Shown: positions 9,169 through 16,559, counted from the first letter of the stretch. The stretch is 64,000 bases of DNA from Kitasatospora sp. MAP5-34 (GCF_029894335.1 NZ_JARXZC010000018.1:1-64000), one strand, 5' to 3'. The notes: generated from the sequence alone by a model not told the origin. Numbers and translations are program-made.

Positions 9169-9876
9169 GTGATCGACTACTACTCCCCCACCGCCGAGTT
9201 CTACGACCTCGTCGGCGTCCAGCGCTGGACGCAGAGCGACGCGCTGCTCGCCTCGGTGCTCACCGGGACCGGCACCGGTCACGGACCGGTCCTCGACCTC
9301 GGCGCGGGCACCGGTCGGGCGACCGAAGTCATCGCGCGGACCCTGCCCGACGCGCGGATCCTCGCCGTCGAGCCGTCGTCCCCGATGCGGGCCGTGCTGA
9401 CCAGCCGCGTGGTCCGGGACGAGGACCTGCGGCCCCGGGTGACCGTGGTCGCCGCCACCGCCCAGGAGATGGAACTCCCCGACCGGCTCTCGGCCGCAGT
9501 GATCTGCGGAGTGCTCGGCTACCTGGACCGGGCGGAGCGGACCGCGCTGCTGGGCCGGATCACCGACCGGCTGCCCACCGGTGCGCCCATCGTCGTCGAA
9601 CTGATGGCGGTCAGGGCCCCGCAGTCGGTCGCACCGATGCGGATCGCCCGCCAGACGCTCGGCGAGCAGGACTACGAGGCCTGGCTCTCCGGCGAACCCT
9701 GCGGGCCCGAGCAGATGCGCTGGTCCGCCACCTGGCGGGTGCTGCGCGGGAGCCGGGTGCTGCGCGAGGTCGACGTCACCCATGAGTGGTACACGTTCGG
9801 GATCGAGGACCTCGCGGCCGGGACGGGTCTGACGGCCAAGCAGATCACGCCCGAGCTGGGCGTGCTGGTCCGCTGA
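9169..9876 (+). CDS. SAM-dependent class I methyltransferase
   Basis: 235 residues. The GTG start at 9169 is preceded by GAAGGAAGG at a good distance; the frame is open further upstream but has no better site there. The protein has methyltransferase motif I (VLDLGAGTGRATEV) and the acidic residue after strand 2 (ILAVEPSSPMR), the pattern of small-molecule methyltransferases. It is the last gene of the NRPS operon, 23 bp after the thioesterase. Because the NRPS already contains an embedded methyltransferase, this enzyme probably adds another group, for instance on the phenol, the carboxylate or a ring atom, or replaces an inactive embedded domain. The acceptor cannot be told from sequence. Confidence 0.8.
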   Translation: MIDYYSPTAEFYDLVGVQRWTQSDALLASVLTGTGTGHGPVLDLGAGTGRATEVIARTLPDARILAVEPSSPMRAVLTSRVVRDEDLRPRVTVVAATAQEMELPDRLSAAVICGVLGYLDRAERTALLGRITDRLPTGAPIVVELMAVRAPQSVAPMRIARQTLGEQDYEAWLSGEPCGPEQMRWSATWRVLRGSRVLREVDVTHEWYTFGIEDLAAGTGLTAKQITPELGVLVR

Positions 9877-9881
9877 GCACG

Positions 9882-9929
9882 CGGTGCTGGGCTGGTCCAT
9901 CGCCGAGGCGGCGGACCAGCCCAGCACCG
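9882..9929. terminator. 17-bp perfect hairpin between convergent genes
   Basis: Bases 9882-9898 (CGGTGCTGGGCTGGTCC) pair perfectly with 9913-9929 around a 14-base loop. The hairpin starts 5 bases after the methyltransferase stop and lies 18 bases before the stop of the minus-strand secreted-protein gene, so it can serve both transcripts. There is no T-tract, as is common for streptomycete terminators. Confidence 0.8.
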
Positions 9930-9946
9930 TGAGCACTCCGGCGGGA

Positions 9947-10420
9947 CTAGGCCTGGCGGACGACCGTGAACGGGTACCTCACAGTGCCGCTCGCGGTCGG
10001 AGCGGTGACCTCACCGCGGATGACACTGACCTCGCTCGTACCGACGTCACAGCTGATGGCCGTGGAGCGGTACTCCTCGGTGTCCACGCCGGTGGCCGGG
10101 CCGGCTACCAGGTCGGAGTTGTTCCACCGCACGCCGGAGGCGGTGAGCTCGAAGGTGCCCTTGCCGTGGCCCGTCCAGCCCTCCACGGTCCAGTTCGTCT
10201 GGGCCGACTGGGGCGCGGCGAACGCGACGTTGATGGTGTCGCCGGGGGCCTGGTCGAAAGTGCCCGCGAAGGTGCCGTTGAAGTCCTGGTCCGCCGCGCC
10301 GCAGGCGCCGGCGCGGGGCTGCGCCGGCTGGACGGCACCGGCCGGGGAGGCCGCCACGAGCGCGGCGGTGAGGGAGGTGGCGCACGCGAGGGGCAGCGCG
10401 AAGCGTCGGATCGACATCAT
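9947..10420 (-). CDS. Small secreted protein, tandem paralogue 1
   Basis: 157 residues from the first of two adjacent ATG codons (10418-10420), preceded on the coding strand by AAAGG. Residues 1 to about 32 form a Sec signal peptide: charged start MMSIRRF, hydrophobic core, and SPAGA before the likely cleavage site. The mature part has two cysteines (in GACG and AISCD), so one disulphide is possible. It is rich in Thr, Gly and aromatic residues, with repeated NGTFAGTF-like strands that suggest a beta-rich fold. It is clearly related to the next gene: both share the signal peptide, DFNGTFAGTF/DYNGTFAGTF, the W-x-x-x-GW(T/S)G-GKG segment and TGVD-EYRS. I do not recognise the family. The gene sits between two plus-strand biosynthetic units, but no link to the metabolite is shown. 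Confidence 0.82.
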   Translation of the reverse strand: MMSIRRFALPLACATSLTAALVAASPAGAVQPAQPRAGACGAADQDFNGTFAGTFDQAPGDTINVAFAAPQSAQTNWTVEGWTGHGKGTFELTASGVRWNNSDLVAGPATGVDTEEYRSTAISCDVGTSEVSVIRGEVTAPTASGTVRYPFTVVRQA

Positions 10421-10500
10421 TGGGAACGCCTTTCTACTGAATGCACATTTCAGCGGCCGAGGTGGTGCGACAGGCCGTCCGCACGGACGGCCGGCCGGGA

Positions 10501-10959
10501 CTACTGACGGTTGATCGTGAACGGGATCTGCGCCATGCCGGAGTCGACGATGCCGTCGATCGACGTGACGGTGCTGTCGCCGTTGGCACAGGTGATGTTG
10601 ACGCTGCGGTAGACCTCGGAGTCCACGCCGGTGAGCGGGCCGCTGACGGTGTCGGAGTTCGTCCACTCCGGGCCGGTGGCGCTGAGCTCGTACTCACCCT
10701 TGCCGGAGCCGCTCCAGCCCTGGACGGCCCACTGCGTCGTGACCGACCGGGGTACGGCGAAGGTGGCCGAGATGCTGGCGGCGGGGTTGTTCTGGAAGGT
10801 GCCCGCGAAAGTCCCGTTGTAGTCCGCGCGGTTCATGCCGCAGGCGCCGGCCCGGTGCTGCGCCGACTGGACGGCACCGGCCGGGGACGCGGCCACCAGC
10901 GCAGCGGCGAGGGAGGTGGAGCACAGGACGGACAGCGCAAGCCGTCGGGTCGACATCAT
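10501..10959 (-). CDS. Small secreted protein, tandem paralogue 2
   Basis: 152 residues starting at the first of a tandem ATG pair (10957-10959) with GAGAGG-type sequence upstream on the coding strand. It has a Sec signal peptide (MMSTRRLALSVLCSTSLAA, then SPAGA), two mature cysteines (GACG and ITCAN) and the same motif order as the downstream paralogue: DYNGTFAGTF, WAVQGWSGSGKGEYELSATG, TGVDSEVYRS. The two genes also share about 35 bases of upstream sequence, so a tandem duplication that included the promoter-proximal region is the simplest reading. The gap between them is 80 bp. Function unknown; an exported beta-rich binding protein or inhibitor would fit. Confidence 0.82.
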   Translation of the reverse strand: MMSTRRLALSVLCSTSLAAALVAASPAGAVQSAQHRAGACGMNRADYNGTFAGTFQNNPAASISATFAVPRSVTTQWAVQGWSGSGKGEYELSATGPEWTNSDTVSGPLTGVDSEVYRSVNITCANGDSTVTSIDGIVDSGMAQIPFTINRQ

Positions 10960-10961
10960 GG

Positions 10962-10997
10962 GGGAACGCCTCTCTACCGTGAACGCACATTTCAGCG
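10962..10997 (-). repeat. Duplicated leader upstream of the secreted paralogues
   Basis: The 36 bases before paralogue 2 (GGGAACGCCTCTCTAC, then ACGCACATTTCAGCG, plus-strand reading) recur before paralogue 1 at 10422-10455 with only a few changes and a 2-base length difference. The copies start 540 bases apart. They mark the duplication unit and probably carry the ribosome binding site and a shared regulatory element. Confidence 0.75.
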
Positions 10998-11138
10998 AGT
11001 GCCCACGCAAGGGTCGTCGTCGCCCATCCAGGTCCGGAATTTAAACGACGTGCGCGAACAACAAGAACCATAGCGGCTACTCACGGTGCATCAGTAGCCG
11101 ATCGCGTCATCCATACGCATGAACCCTGCGTCGATCAT

Positions 11139-11162
11139 GACCTTTTGAATAATCATTAGGTC
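11139..11162. promoter_or_regulatory. AT-rich 24-bp imperfect palindrome before the halogenase/radical SAM unit
   Basis: The arms GACCT and AGGTC bracket an AT-rich core, and 9 of 12 base pairs are symmetric. It lies in an unusually AT-rich stretch (about 11120-11180), about 170 bases before the chosen halogenase start, where a promoter and operator are expected. A second inverted repeat, CGGCTACT (11074-11081) with AGTAGCCG (11093-11100), lies just upstream. The right arm resembles half of an IdeR/DmdR iron box, but the full consensus is absent, so the regulator is unknown. Confidence 0.45.
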
Positions 11163-11333
11163 TATATGACCATCTATCAAGGGCTTTCACTGCCCCACCT
11201 ACGAGCCTTCAAACTTATCTCCCCTACAGAATCAAGGATGCACTCATTCGGCCTAAAACCAGGTGCGGAATTGCACCGAACGGCCTCTAAGGTGAGTGCG
11301 ATCCGGTGCCGCGACAATCTGATGGAGAGTCCA

Positions 11334-12803
11334 GTGGAGCTGAGTACAGCTGATGTGAAGGTCCTGGTGGTCGGCGGTGGTCCGGCCGGTTCACTCGCGG
11401 CCGCCTTGCTCGCCCGGGCGGGTATCGACGTACTCCTGCTCGAAAAGGACGTATTCCCGCGCTACCACATCGGCGAGGCGCTGGCCTCGTCCTGCCGATC
11501 GATTCTGGAGCTCGCGGGCGCGGCTCAGAAGGTCGACGACTTCGGCTTCATGAGCAAGCACGGCGGCCTCTTCCGCTGGGGCACCGAGAAGGACTGGTGT
11601 GCGGACTGGACTGAGATGTTCGGGCCCGAAGTACGATCCTGGTCGGTCGACCGCTCAGAATTCGACCACGTCCTGCTGAAGAACGCCGCCGAACAGGGGG
11701 CCCGGGTCGTCGAGAACGCCGCCGTCAAACGGGTCGTCTTCGAGGACGGCCGACCGGTCGCCGCCGAGTGGGTCAGGGGCGACGCACCCGAGCAGCTCCG
11801 CACCACCCGCTTCGACTTCATCGTCGACGCCTCGGGCCGGGCGGGCGTGCTCACCGCGCAGCACTTCAAGAACCGCACCCGGCACGAGGTCTTCCGCAAC
11901 GTCGCGATCTGGAGCTACTGGGACGGCGAGGAGCTGCTGCCTGGCACCCCGCAGGGCGGCAGCAACATCATCTCCTCGCCGGACGGCTGGTACTGGGTCA
12001 TCCCGCTGCGAAACGGCCGCCGCAGCGTCGGGTTCGTCATGCACGAGACCGCCTTCCGCGAGCGGCGCCGCGACTACGACTCCCTCGAGGACTTCCTCTC
12101 CGCCCTCGTCGACGAGTCGGACACGGTCCGCTCCCTGGTGCAGGGGGACACCCGGCTCGCCAAGGCGCGGGTCGAGCAGGACTACAGCTACGTCTCCGGC
12201 GACTTCTCCGGCCCCGGCTACTTCGTGGCCGGCGACGCGGCCTGCTTCCTCGACCCGCTGCTCTCCAGCGGGGTGCACCTCGCCTCGTACAGCGCACTGC
12301 TCGCCGCCGCCTCCATCGTCGCGGTGGTGGACGGCGACACCGAGGAGAGCGAGGCGAGCGCGTTCTACGAGTCGCTCTACCGCAACGCCTACACCCGGAT
12401 GCTCGCCATGGTGTCCCGCATGTACGACCAGTACCAGGGGCAGGCCGGCTACTTCTGGCTCGCCCAGCGGCTGACCGGCACACCCGCCGAACGCGCCGTC
12501 CAGCCCAACTCGGCCTTCGTCGAGCTGGTCGCCGGCATCTCGGACCTCTTCGACGCCCAGCACGGGAAGGAGTCCGACCAGGTCGCAACCGTGCCCGGCC
12601 CGGCGGCGCCCGCCAACGAGGACACGCTCGGCCTGGTCGAGATCATGCCGCGCGACCTCTACGACGACAACTCACAGCTGCGCCTGGTCACTTCACCCCG
12701 GCTCGGACTGCGGCGCGAACAGCCCGCCACGGGCGGCGGCCGGCTCCGCCCGCCACGCCCGGCCGAGGCCGCCGAGCAGGCCGACCTGACCACGGCAGGG
12801 TGA
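11334..12803 (+). CDS. Flavin-dependent halogenase-like oxidoreductase
   Basis: 489 residues from GTG 11334, chosen because GGAGAG lies 4 bases upstream. An in-frame ATG at 11322 and a longer frame from 11166 exist but lack a ribosome binding site. The protein opens with the FAD loop VVGGGPAGS (residues 12-20). It has FPRYHIGEAL, a lysine at position 75 in SKHGGLFRWG that matches the catalytic-lysine region of flavin halogenases, and WYWVIP (219-224), the WxWxIP motif that separates halogenases from ordinary flavin monooxygenases. GDAACFLDPLLSSGVHLAS matches the phenol/pyrrole-type halogenases. Such enzymes use FADH2 and chloride to halogenate electron-rich aryl groups, often on a carrier protein. 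Its gene is followed at once by a radical SAM gene, so both are probably one transcript. A related oxygenase role is not excluded. Confidence 0.82.
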   Translation: MELSTADVKVLVVGGGPAGSLAAALLARAGIDVLLLEKDVFPRYHIGEALASSCRSILELAGAAQKVDDFGFMSKHGGLFRWGTEKDWCADWTEMFGPEVRSWSVDRSEFDHVLLKNAAEQGARVVENAAVKRVVFEDGRPVAAEWVRGDAPEQLRTTRFDFIVDASGRAGVLTAQHFKNRTRHEVFRNVAIWSYWDGEELLPGTPQGGSNIISSPDGWYWVIPLRNGRRSVGFVMHETAFRERRRDYDSLEDFLSALVDESDTVRSLVQGDTRLAKARVEQDYSYVSGDFSGPGYFVAGDAACFLDPLLSSGVHLASYSALLAAASIVAVVDGDTEESEASAFYESLYRNAYTRMLAMVSRMYDQYQGQAGYFWLAQRLTGTPAERAVQPNSAFVELVAGISDLFDAQHGKESDQVATVPGPAAPANEDTLGLVEIMPRDLYDDNSQLRLVTSPRLGLRREQPATGGGRLRPPRPAEAAEQADLTTAG

Positions 12804-12811
12804 CGAACACC

Positions 12812-14983
12812 ATGAGCAGCCTCCCCGAAGCGGCCCACCGCCCCCGCCAGGTGCACCTGGTGGACCTGACCACCATCGCAGGCGCCAGCTACAGCCCGAC
12901 ACTGGGCTATCTGCAGGCGGCCGCCCAGGCTGATCCGGAGGTGGCGGCCCGCTGCAGCTTCACCCGGCACGCCCTGCTGTCGCGCGGGTCCCAGTTCGAG
13001 CAGGTCTGCGAACAGGTGCTCGCGTCGCTGGACGATCCGCTGGCGGTGGCCTTCACGGTCTACTTCTGGAACCGGGCGAAGTCCCTGGAACTCGCCCGGC
13101 GGATCAAGCAGGCCTGGCCTGGCTGCCACCTCGTCATGGGCGGCAACGACGTGAGCTACCAGCAGGACGTGCTCTTCGCCGAGGCACCCTGGGTGGACGT
13201 CCTGGTGCACGGGGACGGCGAGTTCCGGTTCGTCGAACTGCTGCGGACACTGCTGCGGGGCGACGAGGACCTGTCCTCGATCGACGGCCTCAGCTACTGG
13301 GCGGGTTCCGGGGCGCAGCGGCAACTCGTCAGCAGCAAGCCGGCCGACCGGATCGCGGACCTGTCCACGGTGCCGTCGCCGATCTCCGTCTACTCGGACA
13401 CCGAACTGGCCGCGACCTCCCTGCTGGTGTACGAGACCAACCGGGGCTGCCCCTACAGCTGCGCGTTCTGCTACTGGGGCGGTGCGACCAACTCCAAGGT
13501 CCGCCAGTTCCCGATGGACCGGATCGCGGCCGACGTGGACCGGATCATCCGGGTGGCCGGTCCCCACATGATGTTCGCACTGGCCGACGCGAACTTCGGC
13601 ATCCTGCCCCGGGATGTCGACATCGCCCAGCTGCTGGTGAACACCTGCCAGAAGTACGACAAGCGGGTGGACTTCTTCGTCACCTGGGCGAAGAACAGCA
13701 ACAAACGGATCGTCAAGATGGCCGGACTGCTGCGCGACGGCGGGCTGCTGGCCCCGGTGACGCTGTCGGCGCAGTCCTTCAGCCCCACCGCGCTGGAGCT
13801 GGGCAACCGCTCCAACATCCGGGCGGACCACTTCCGCAGACTGCAGACCGAGTTCCGCGATCTGGGCATCCCCACGTACACCGACCTGATCTGGGGCATG
13901 CCCGGCGAGACCTACGACAGCTTCCTGGCCGGCACCGAGGAGGTGCTGACCGCCGGTGGCGCGCCGATCATCTTCCCACTGCTGCTGCTGAACAACACCG
14001 ACTACACCCGCGAGAAGTTCATGCGGGACCAGAAGATCGTCGTCCGCGAACTCCCGGTCGACGTCAGCGATCCGGAGCTGACCGGCGACACCGTGGTGGC
14101 CCACGCCACGATGACCGAGCAGGAGTGGCTGCGCGGTCTGGAGTTCCGGTTCTGCCTCTACCTGTTCCAGAAGTCCCTGCTGCGCTGCACGCTCCGCCTG
14201 CTGCACTCGACCGGCGGCGTACGCATGGTCGACCTGTGCGAGCTGCTGCGCGACTTCCTCTTCGAGCGCTCCCCCGATCCGGTGGCCCACGCGATCGCCC
14301 GGAACTACCGCCACTCCTGGCAGCAGCCCGACCGGATCGACCGGCGGCTGATCGAGGGCGAACTCGACATCGAGGTCGGCGGCGGCGAGCTGTACGGGCG
14401 TCAGGAGACCCACTACGAAGCGCTGCTGCACTGCCTGGTGAAGGACCGGGCCGGGTTGGAACGCTTTCTCGACGAAGCCGTCGCCGTGCTGCTGCGGTCG
14501 GTCCCCGAGGAGTCCCGGCCGGATCGCGAATCCCTGCGGGCCGCCAAGGAGCTTGATCTCGCGGCCGGTGGGGTGTTCCGCTCGATGATCACCGGCACGG
14601 CCGAGCCGCTGGACTTCCGGGTGCCGGCCGAGCTGCTGGTCCTGCTCCGGGACGCCGGCGACCTGCCGCCCGACCTGAGCTGCCCGGCTGGCGGCGAGGT
14701 GACCGGGCGGATCGGCACAGCCCCCCTCCACCTGCAGGACTTCCAGCCCAGCTACTCCTTCAGCCGCTTCGTGGTACTCGTCTGGCGCGGTCTGGTGTCC
14801 CCCTTGCGCGAGGCCGCTGTCGACTGGACCGCCACCGGACCGCCGACCGCCGGACCGGCCCCCGTCACCGGGAGCGCCACCAGCAGCGCCACCGGCGGCC
14901 CTGTCCCGGTCGGCGCGCAGCGCCCGGCCCCCGGTCCGGCCCTGGACCCCGAGCGAACCACGGGGGTGCACAGCCCGTACTGA
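12812..14983 (+). CDS. B12-binding radical SAM protein (candidate C-methylase)
   Basis: 723 residues. ATG 12812 is preceded by AGGG; a GTG at 12800 in frame would overlap the previous stop as GTGA and is an equal candidate. The N-terminal part is a Rossmann-like cobalamin-binding domain (VAFTVYFWNRAKSLELA, LVMGGNDVS, VDVLVHGDGEFRFVEL). The radical SAM core carries Cys213-x3-Cys217-x2-Cys220 in NRGCPYSCAFCYWGG, which binds the [4Fe-4S] cluster. The C-terminus has a low-complexity Pro/Thr/Ala tail. Class B radical SAM methylases of this build methylate unactivated carbons, and one is reported to methylate a thiazoline ring in watasemycin biosynthesis in S. venezuelae. The pyochelin-type NRPS 3 kb upstream makes the same job plausible here. 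Substrate and exact family are inferred. Confidence 0.85.
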   Translation: MSSLPEAAHRPRQVHLVDLTTIAGASYSPTLGYLQAAAQADPEVAARCSFTRHALLSRGSQFEQVCEQVLASLDDPLAVAFTVYFWNRAKSLELARRIKQAWPGCHLVMGGNDVSYQQDVLFAEAPWVDVLVHGDGEFRFVELLRTLLRGDEDLSSIDGLSYWAGSGAQRQLVSSKPADRIADLSTVPSPISVYSDTELAATSLLVYETNRGCPYSCAFCYWGGATNSKVRQFPMDRIAADVDRIIRVAGPHMMFALADANFGILPRDVDIAQLLVNTCQKYDKRVDFFVTWAKNSNKRIVKMAGLLRDGGLLAPVTLSAQSFSPTALELGNRSNIRADHFRRLQTEFRDLGIPTYTDLIWGMPGETYDSFLAGTEEVLTAGGAPIIFPLLLLNNTDYTREKFMRDQKIVVRELPVDVSDPELTGDTVVAHATMTEQEWLRGLEFRFCLYLFQKSLLRCTLRLLHSTGGVRMVDLCELLRDFLFERSPDPVAHAIARNYRHSWQQPDRIDRRLIEGELDIEVGGGELYGRQETHYEALLHCLVKDRAGLERFLDEAVAVLLRSVPEESRPDRESLRAAKELDLAAGGVFRSMITGTAEPLDFRVPAELLVLLRDAGDLPPDLSCPAGGEVTGRIGTAPLHLQDFQPSYSFSRFVVLVWRGLVSPLREAAVDWTATGPPTAGPAPVTGSATSSATGGPVPVGAQRPAPGPALDPERTTGVHSPY

Positions 14984-15002
14984 CGGCTCGAGCGGTGCTG
15001 GA

Positions 15003-15389
15003 TCAGCCCTGCTCGGCGCCGGGGCCGCGCAGGCCCGGCCAGTCGAGCAGGAGCTGCTGACGGCGTGGCAGACCGGCGACGACCAGATCGTAGGAGTCCT
15101 CGATCATCTCGCACACCATGACGTCCGGGAGTGTGCCGTCCAGCGCCACGGTGTTCCAGTGACGCTTGTTGAGATGCCAGCCACCGGTGATCGCGGGGTA
15201 CTCGGCGCGCAGGCGCACGGCGAGATCGGGGTCGCACTTGAGGCTCACCCCCAGCGCGGGGGCCCCGAGGTCGCTGATGGCGAACATCTTGCCGGCCACC
15301 TTGAACACGGAGGTCTCCGGGTTGAAGGGGAAGGTCTCCTCGGCACCGCTGAGGCCGAGGCAGGCGGCCTTGAGTTCACTGGGCGTCAT
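15003..15389 (-). CDS. MmcQ/YjbR-family protein
   Basis: 128 residues from ATG 15387-15389. The sequence has the family marks: an N-terminal helix MTPSELKAACLGLSGAEETFPF, then KVAGKMFAISDL, SLKCDP, a YPAITGGWHLNKRHWNTV block and a closing EDSYDLVVAGL helix. The fold is the compact CyaY-like alpha/beta domain of the YjbR group, often labelled DNA-binding without a known target. It is convergent with the radical SAM gene, 19 bp between stops, and has no obvious tie to the cluster. Function remains general. Confidence 0.85.
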   Translation of the reverse strand: MTPSELKAACLGLSGAEETFPFNPETSVFKVAGKMFAISDLGAPALGVSLKCDPDLAVRLRAEYPAITGGWHLNKRHWNTVALDGTLPDVMVCEMIEDSYDLVVAGLPRRQQLLLDWPGLRGPGAEQG

Positions 15390-15568
15390 ACCCCGATTCT
15401 GCCCTGCGGCACTGACAGCCGGTCACCAGAGGGTCTCGCGCAGGATCAAGTCGCACCGGCAGCAGCCGCAGCGCGTCATACCGCCACTCCTCTTGGGGCG
15501 GCAGGACGCACTCCCCGGCCTCGGTCGACCGGCAGTGCTCCCTGCCGATAGTCCCCCGGCCGACAAAA

Positions 15569-15598
15569 AGGCCGTCCCGCACGAAGCGGAAACGGCCT
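15569..15598 (-). terminator. Rho-independent terminator on the minus strand
   Basis: AGGCCGT (15569-15575) pairs with ACGGCCT (15592-15598). An inner CCGC/GCGG stem closes a 5-base loop. On the minus strand the hairpin is followed by five T residues (plus-strand A at 15565-15569). It lies about 65 bases past the stop of the small ORF at 15664-15747 and is the natural end of that transcript. The 15390-15663 gap otherwise holds nothing I can support; a 93-codon minus-strand frame spans the hairpin and is not called. Confidence 0.82.
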
Positions 15599-15663
15599 CC
15601 GACCTGGGTAAACGCCGGTCGAGATGATGAACCTGCGACCCGCTTGACCCCCATCAAGTGATG

Positions 15664-15747
15664 CTAATTGCTTCCCGCCGAAGGGTCGGGTGAGAATTTC
15701 GCGATCACGAGTCGCAGAACCAGGGCTTCTGCCCTACTGAGCTGCAT
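15664..15747 (-). CDS. 27-residue small ORF with a strong ribosome binding site
   Basis: The ATG at 15745-15747 is preceded on the coding strand by GAGGAGGTAAAC, among the best Shine-Dalgarno sites in the window. The peptide begins MQLSRAEALVLRLVIAKF and ends SPDPSAGSN before a TAG stop: a hydrophobic, helix-prone first half and a polar, proline-containing tail. It has no Cys or His. An intrinsic terminator downstream and a palindrome upstream frame it as its own short transcript. A longer in-frame start at 15942 lacks a comparable binding site. I do not recognise the peptide. A leader peptide, a small regulator or a precursor peptide are all possible; no modification enzyme is adjacent. Confidence 0.6.
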   Translation of the reverse strand: MQLSRAEALVLRLVIAKFSPDPSAGSN

Positions 15748-15836
15748 GTTTACCTCCTCGCGATCGCCTGCCGGTGAGATTTCCCGGCACTTTCCAGAAT
15801 ACTCCGGACGGCGTTCGTTCGGATCATTCCGTGCAC

Positions 15837-15857
15837 GAATGACAATATTTATCATTC
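15837..15857. promoter_or_regulatory. Zur/Fur-like palindrome
   Basis: A 21-bp inverted repeat in which 8 of 10 pairs are symmetric. Its 15-bp centre TGACAATATTTATCA (15840-15854) has the 7-1-7 layout of streptomycete Zur boxes, and agrees with a TGAAAATGATTTTCA-type consensus at 11 of 15 positions by my count. It lies 90 bases upstream of the small ORF on the minus strand in an AT-rich patch unlike its surroundings. Binding by Zur or another Fur-family protein is inferred from shape only. Confidence 0.45.
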
Positions 15858-15975
15858 CGCCCCGCCCGCGTTCCGCCATACCCGCGACAGCGGAGGCCGC
15901 CCAAGCGGCGACGCCGTCGGCTTCGCAGGGCGAGGCGGTCACCCGCGCCGCCGGGCAGGTTCAACCGAACCGCGT

Positions 15976-16473
15976 TCACCAGACCGGCCGGAGCTTGGCC
16001 GGCCGGCCGTCGTGCAGGTGGTCGAGGTAGGCGCGCAGGTCGTGGTGGATGGCGGCGAGCCGGTCGGGGCCGATGAGGTCGGCCCACCGCTGCTCGGCCT
16101 CGGCCCACAGCTGATCGGCGAGCCGCAGGTACTCCCGCCCCCGGTCGGTGAGCCGCAGGACCTGTGCGCGCCGGTCGGTGGGGTGGGGATGGCGCTGGAG
16201 GTAGCCCCACTCGGCGAGTTCGGTGACGGTCTTGGAGGCGGACTGCTTGGTCACGCCCAGATGGGACGCCAGGTCGACCGTCGTGGCGTCCGGGTGGTCG
16301 GCGAGGTAGCGGAAGACGTAGCCATGGGCCGGGCGCAGGGGTTCACGCCCCAGTTCGGCCAGGCGGCTGTGCAGGTGGTCGCTCATCGCCCGGAAGGCCA
16401 TGGCGAGCAGCAGCGGGACCTCGCCCGGCCTGCGGTCGTCGGCCCCGGCGGTCGGGGCGGCGTGCGTCTCCAT
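15976..16473 (-). CDS. MarR-family transcriptional regulator
   Basis: 165 residues from ATG 16471-16473 with AAGGGA upstream. The winged-helix core is clear: AHGYVFRYLADHPDATTVDLASHLGVTKQSASKTVTELAEWGYLQR, then the wing HPHPTDRRAQVLRLTDRGREYL with the DxRxxxxxLT signature, followed by dimerisation helices. It is divergent from the cupin gene at 16605, and the shared 131-bp intergenic region holds two copies of a 19-bp imperfect palindrome. The expected role is repression of both its own gene and the cupin gene, relieved by a small phenolic or oxidising ligand. Ligand unknown. Confidence 0.93.
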   Translation of the reverse strand: METHAAPTAGADDRRPGEVPLLLAMAFRAMSDHLHSRLAELGREPLRPAHGYVFRYLADHPDATTVDLASHLGVTKQSASKTVTELAEWGYLQRHPHPTDRRAQVLRLTDRGREYLRLADQLWAEAEQRWADLIGPDRLAAIHHDLRAYLDHLHDGRPAKLRPVW

Positions 16474-16513
16474 GAGGTCCCTTCTGGGCGGGATGATGCG
16501 TACTCGGCCATTG

Positions 16514-16532
16514 TAGTCAGCTTGGTTGACCT
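16514..16532. promoter_or_regulatory. MarR operator copy 1
   Basis: TAGTCAGCTTGGTTGACCT is an imperfect inverted repeat (TAGTCA facing TTGACC). It overlaps the -35 box of the cupin promoter (TTGACC, 16526-16531) and sits 41 bp from the marR start. A second, better copy occurs 46 bp downstream. The pairing of two like sites between marR and its divergent neighbour is typical of autoregulation. Confidence 0.7.
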
Positions 16533-16554
16533 TTTCGCGGGTCCGCCCTAGGGT
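16526..16554 (+). promoter_or_regulatory. Promoter of the cupin gene
   Basis: TTGACC (16526-16531) and TAGGGT (16549-16554) are separated by 17 bases, close to the streptomycete housekeeping consensus TTGACn-N17/18-TAGnnT. Transcription would begin near 16561, inside the second MarR operator, leaving a leader of about 44 bases before ATG 16605. Confidence 0.65.
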
Positions 16555-16559
16555 CGAAT

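Noticed and set aside
11040-11330. DmdR/IdeR iron box before the halogenase gene
   Set aside because: Only a TTAGGTC half-site is present; the full 19-bp consensus was not found.
11166-11333. N-terminal extension of the halogenase gene
   Set aside because: No ribosome binding site at 11166 or 11322, and the extension has no FAD-family similarity. GTG 11334 has GGAGAG in place and gives the usual short N-terminus before the FAD loop.
15376-15657. 93-codon minus-strand frame between yjbR and the small ORF
   Set aside because: It reads through the intrinsic terminator at 15569-15598 and overlaps the yjbR start; no binding site.
15600-15660. tRNA-like 3' half (GGTTCATCATCTCGACC) on the minus strand
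   Set aside because: The T-arm does not pair and no acceptor, D or anticodon arm is present.
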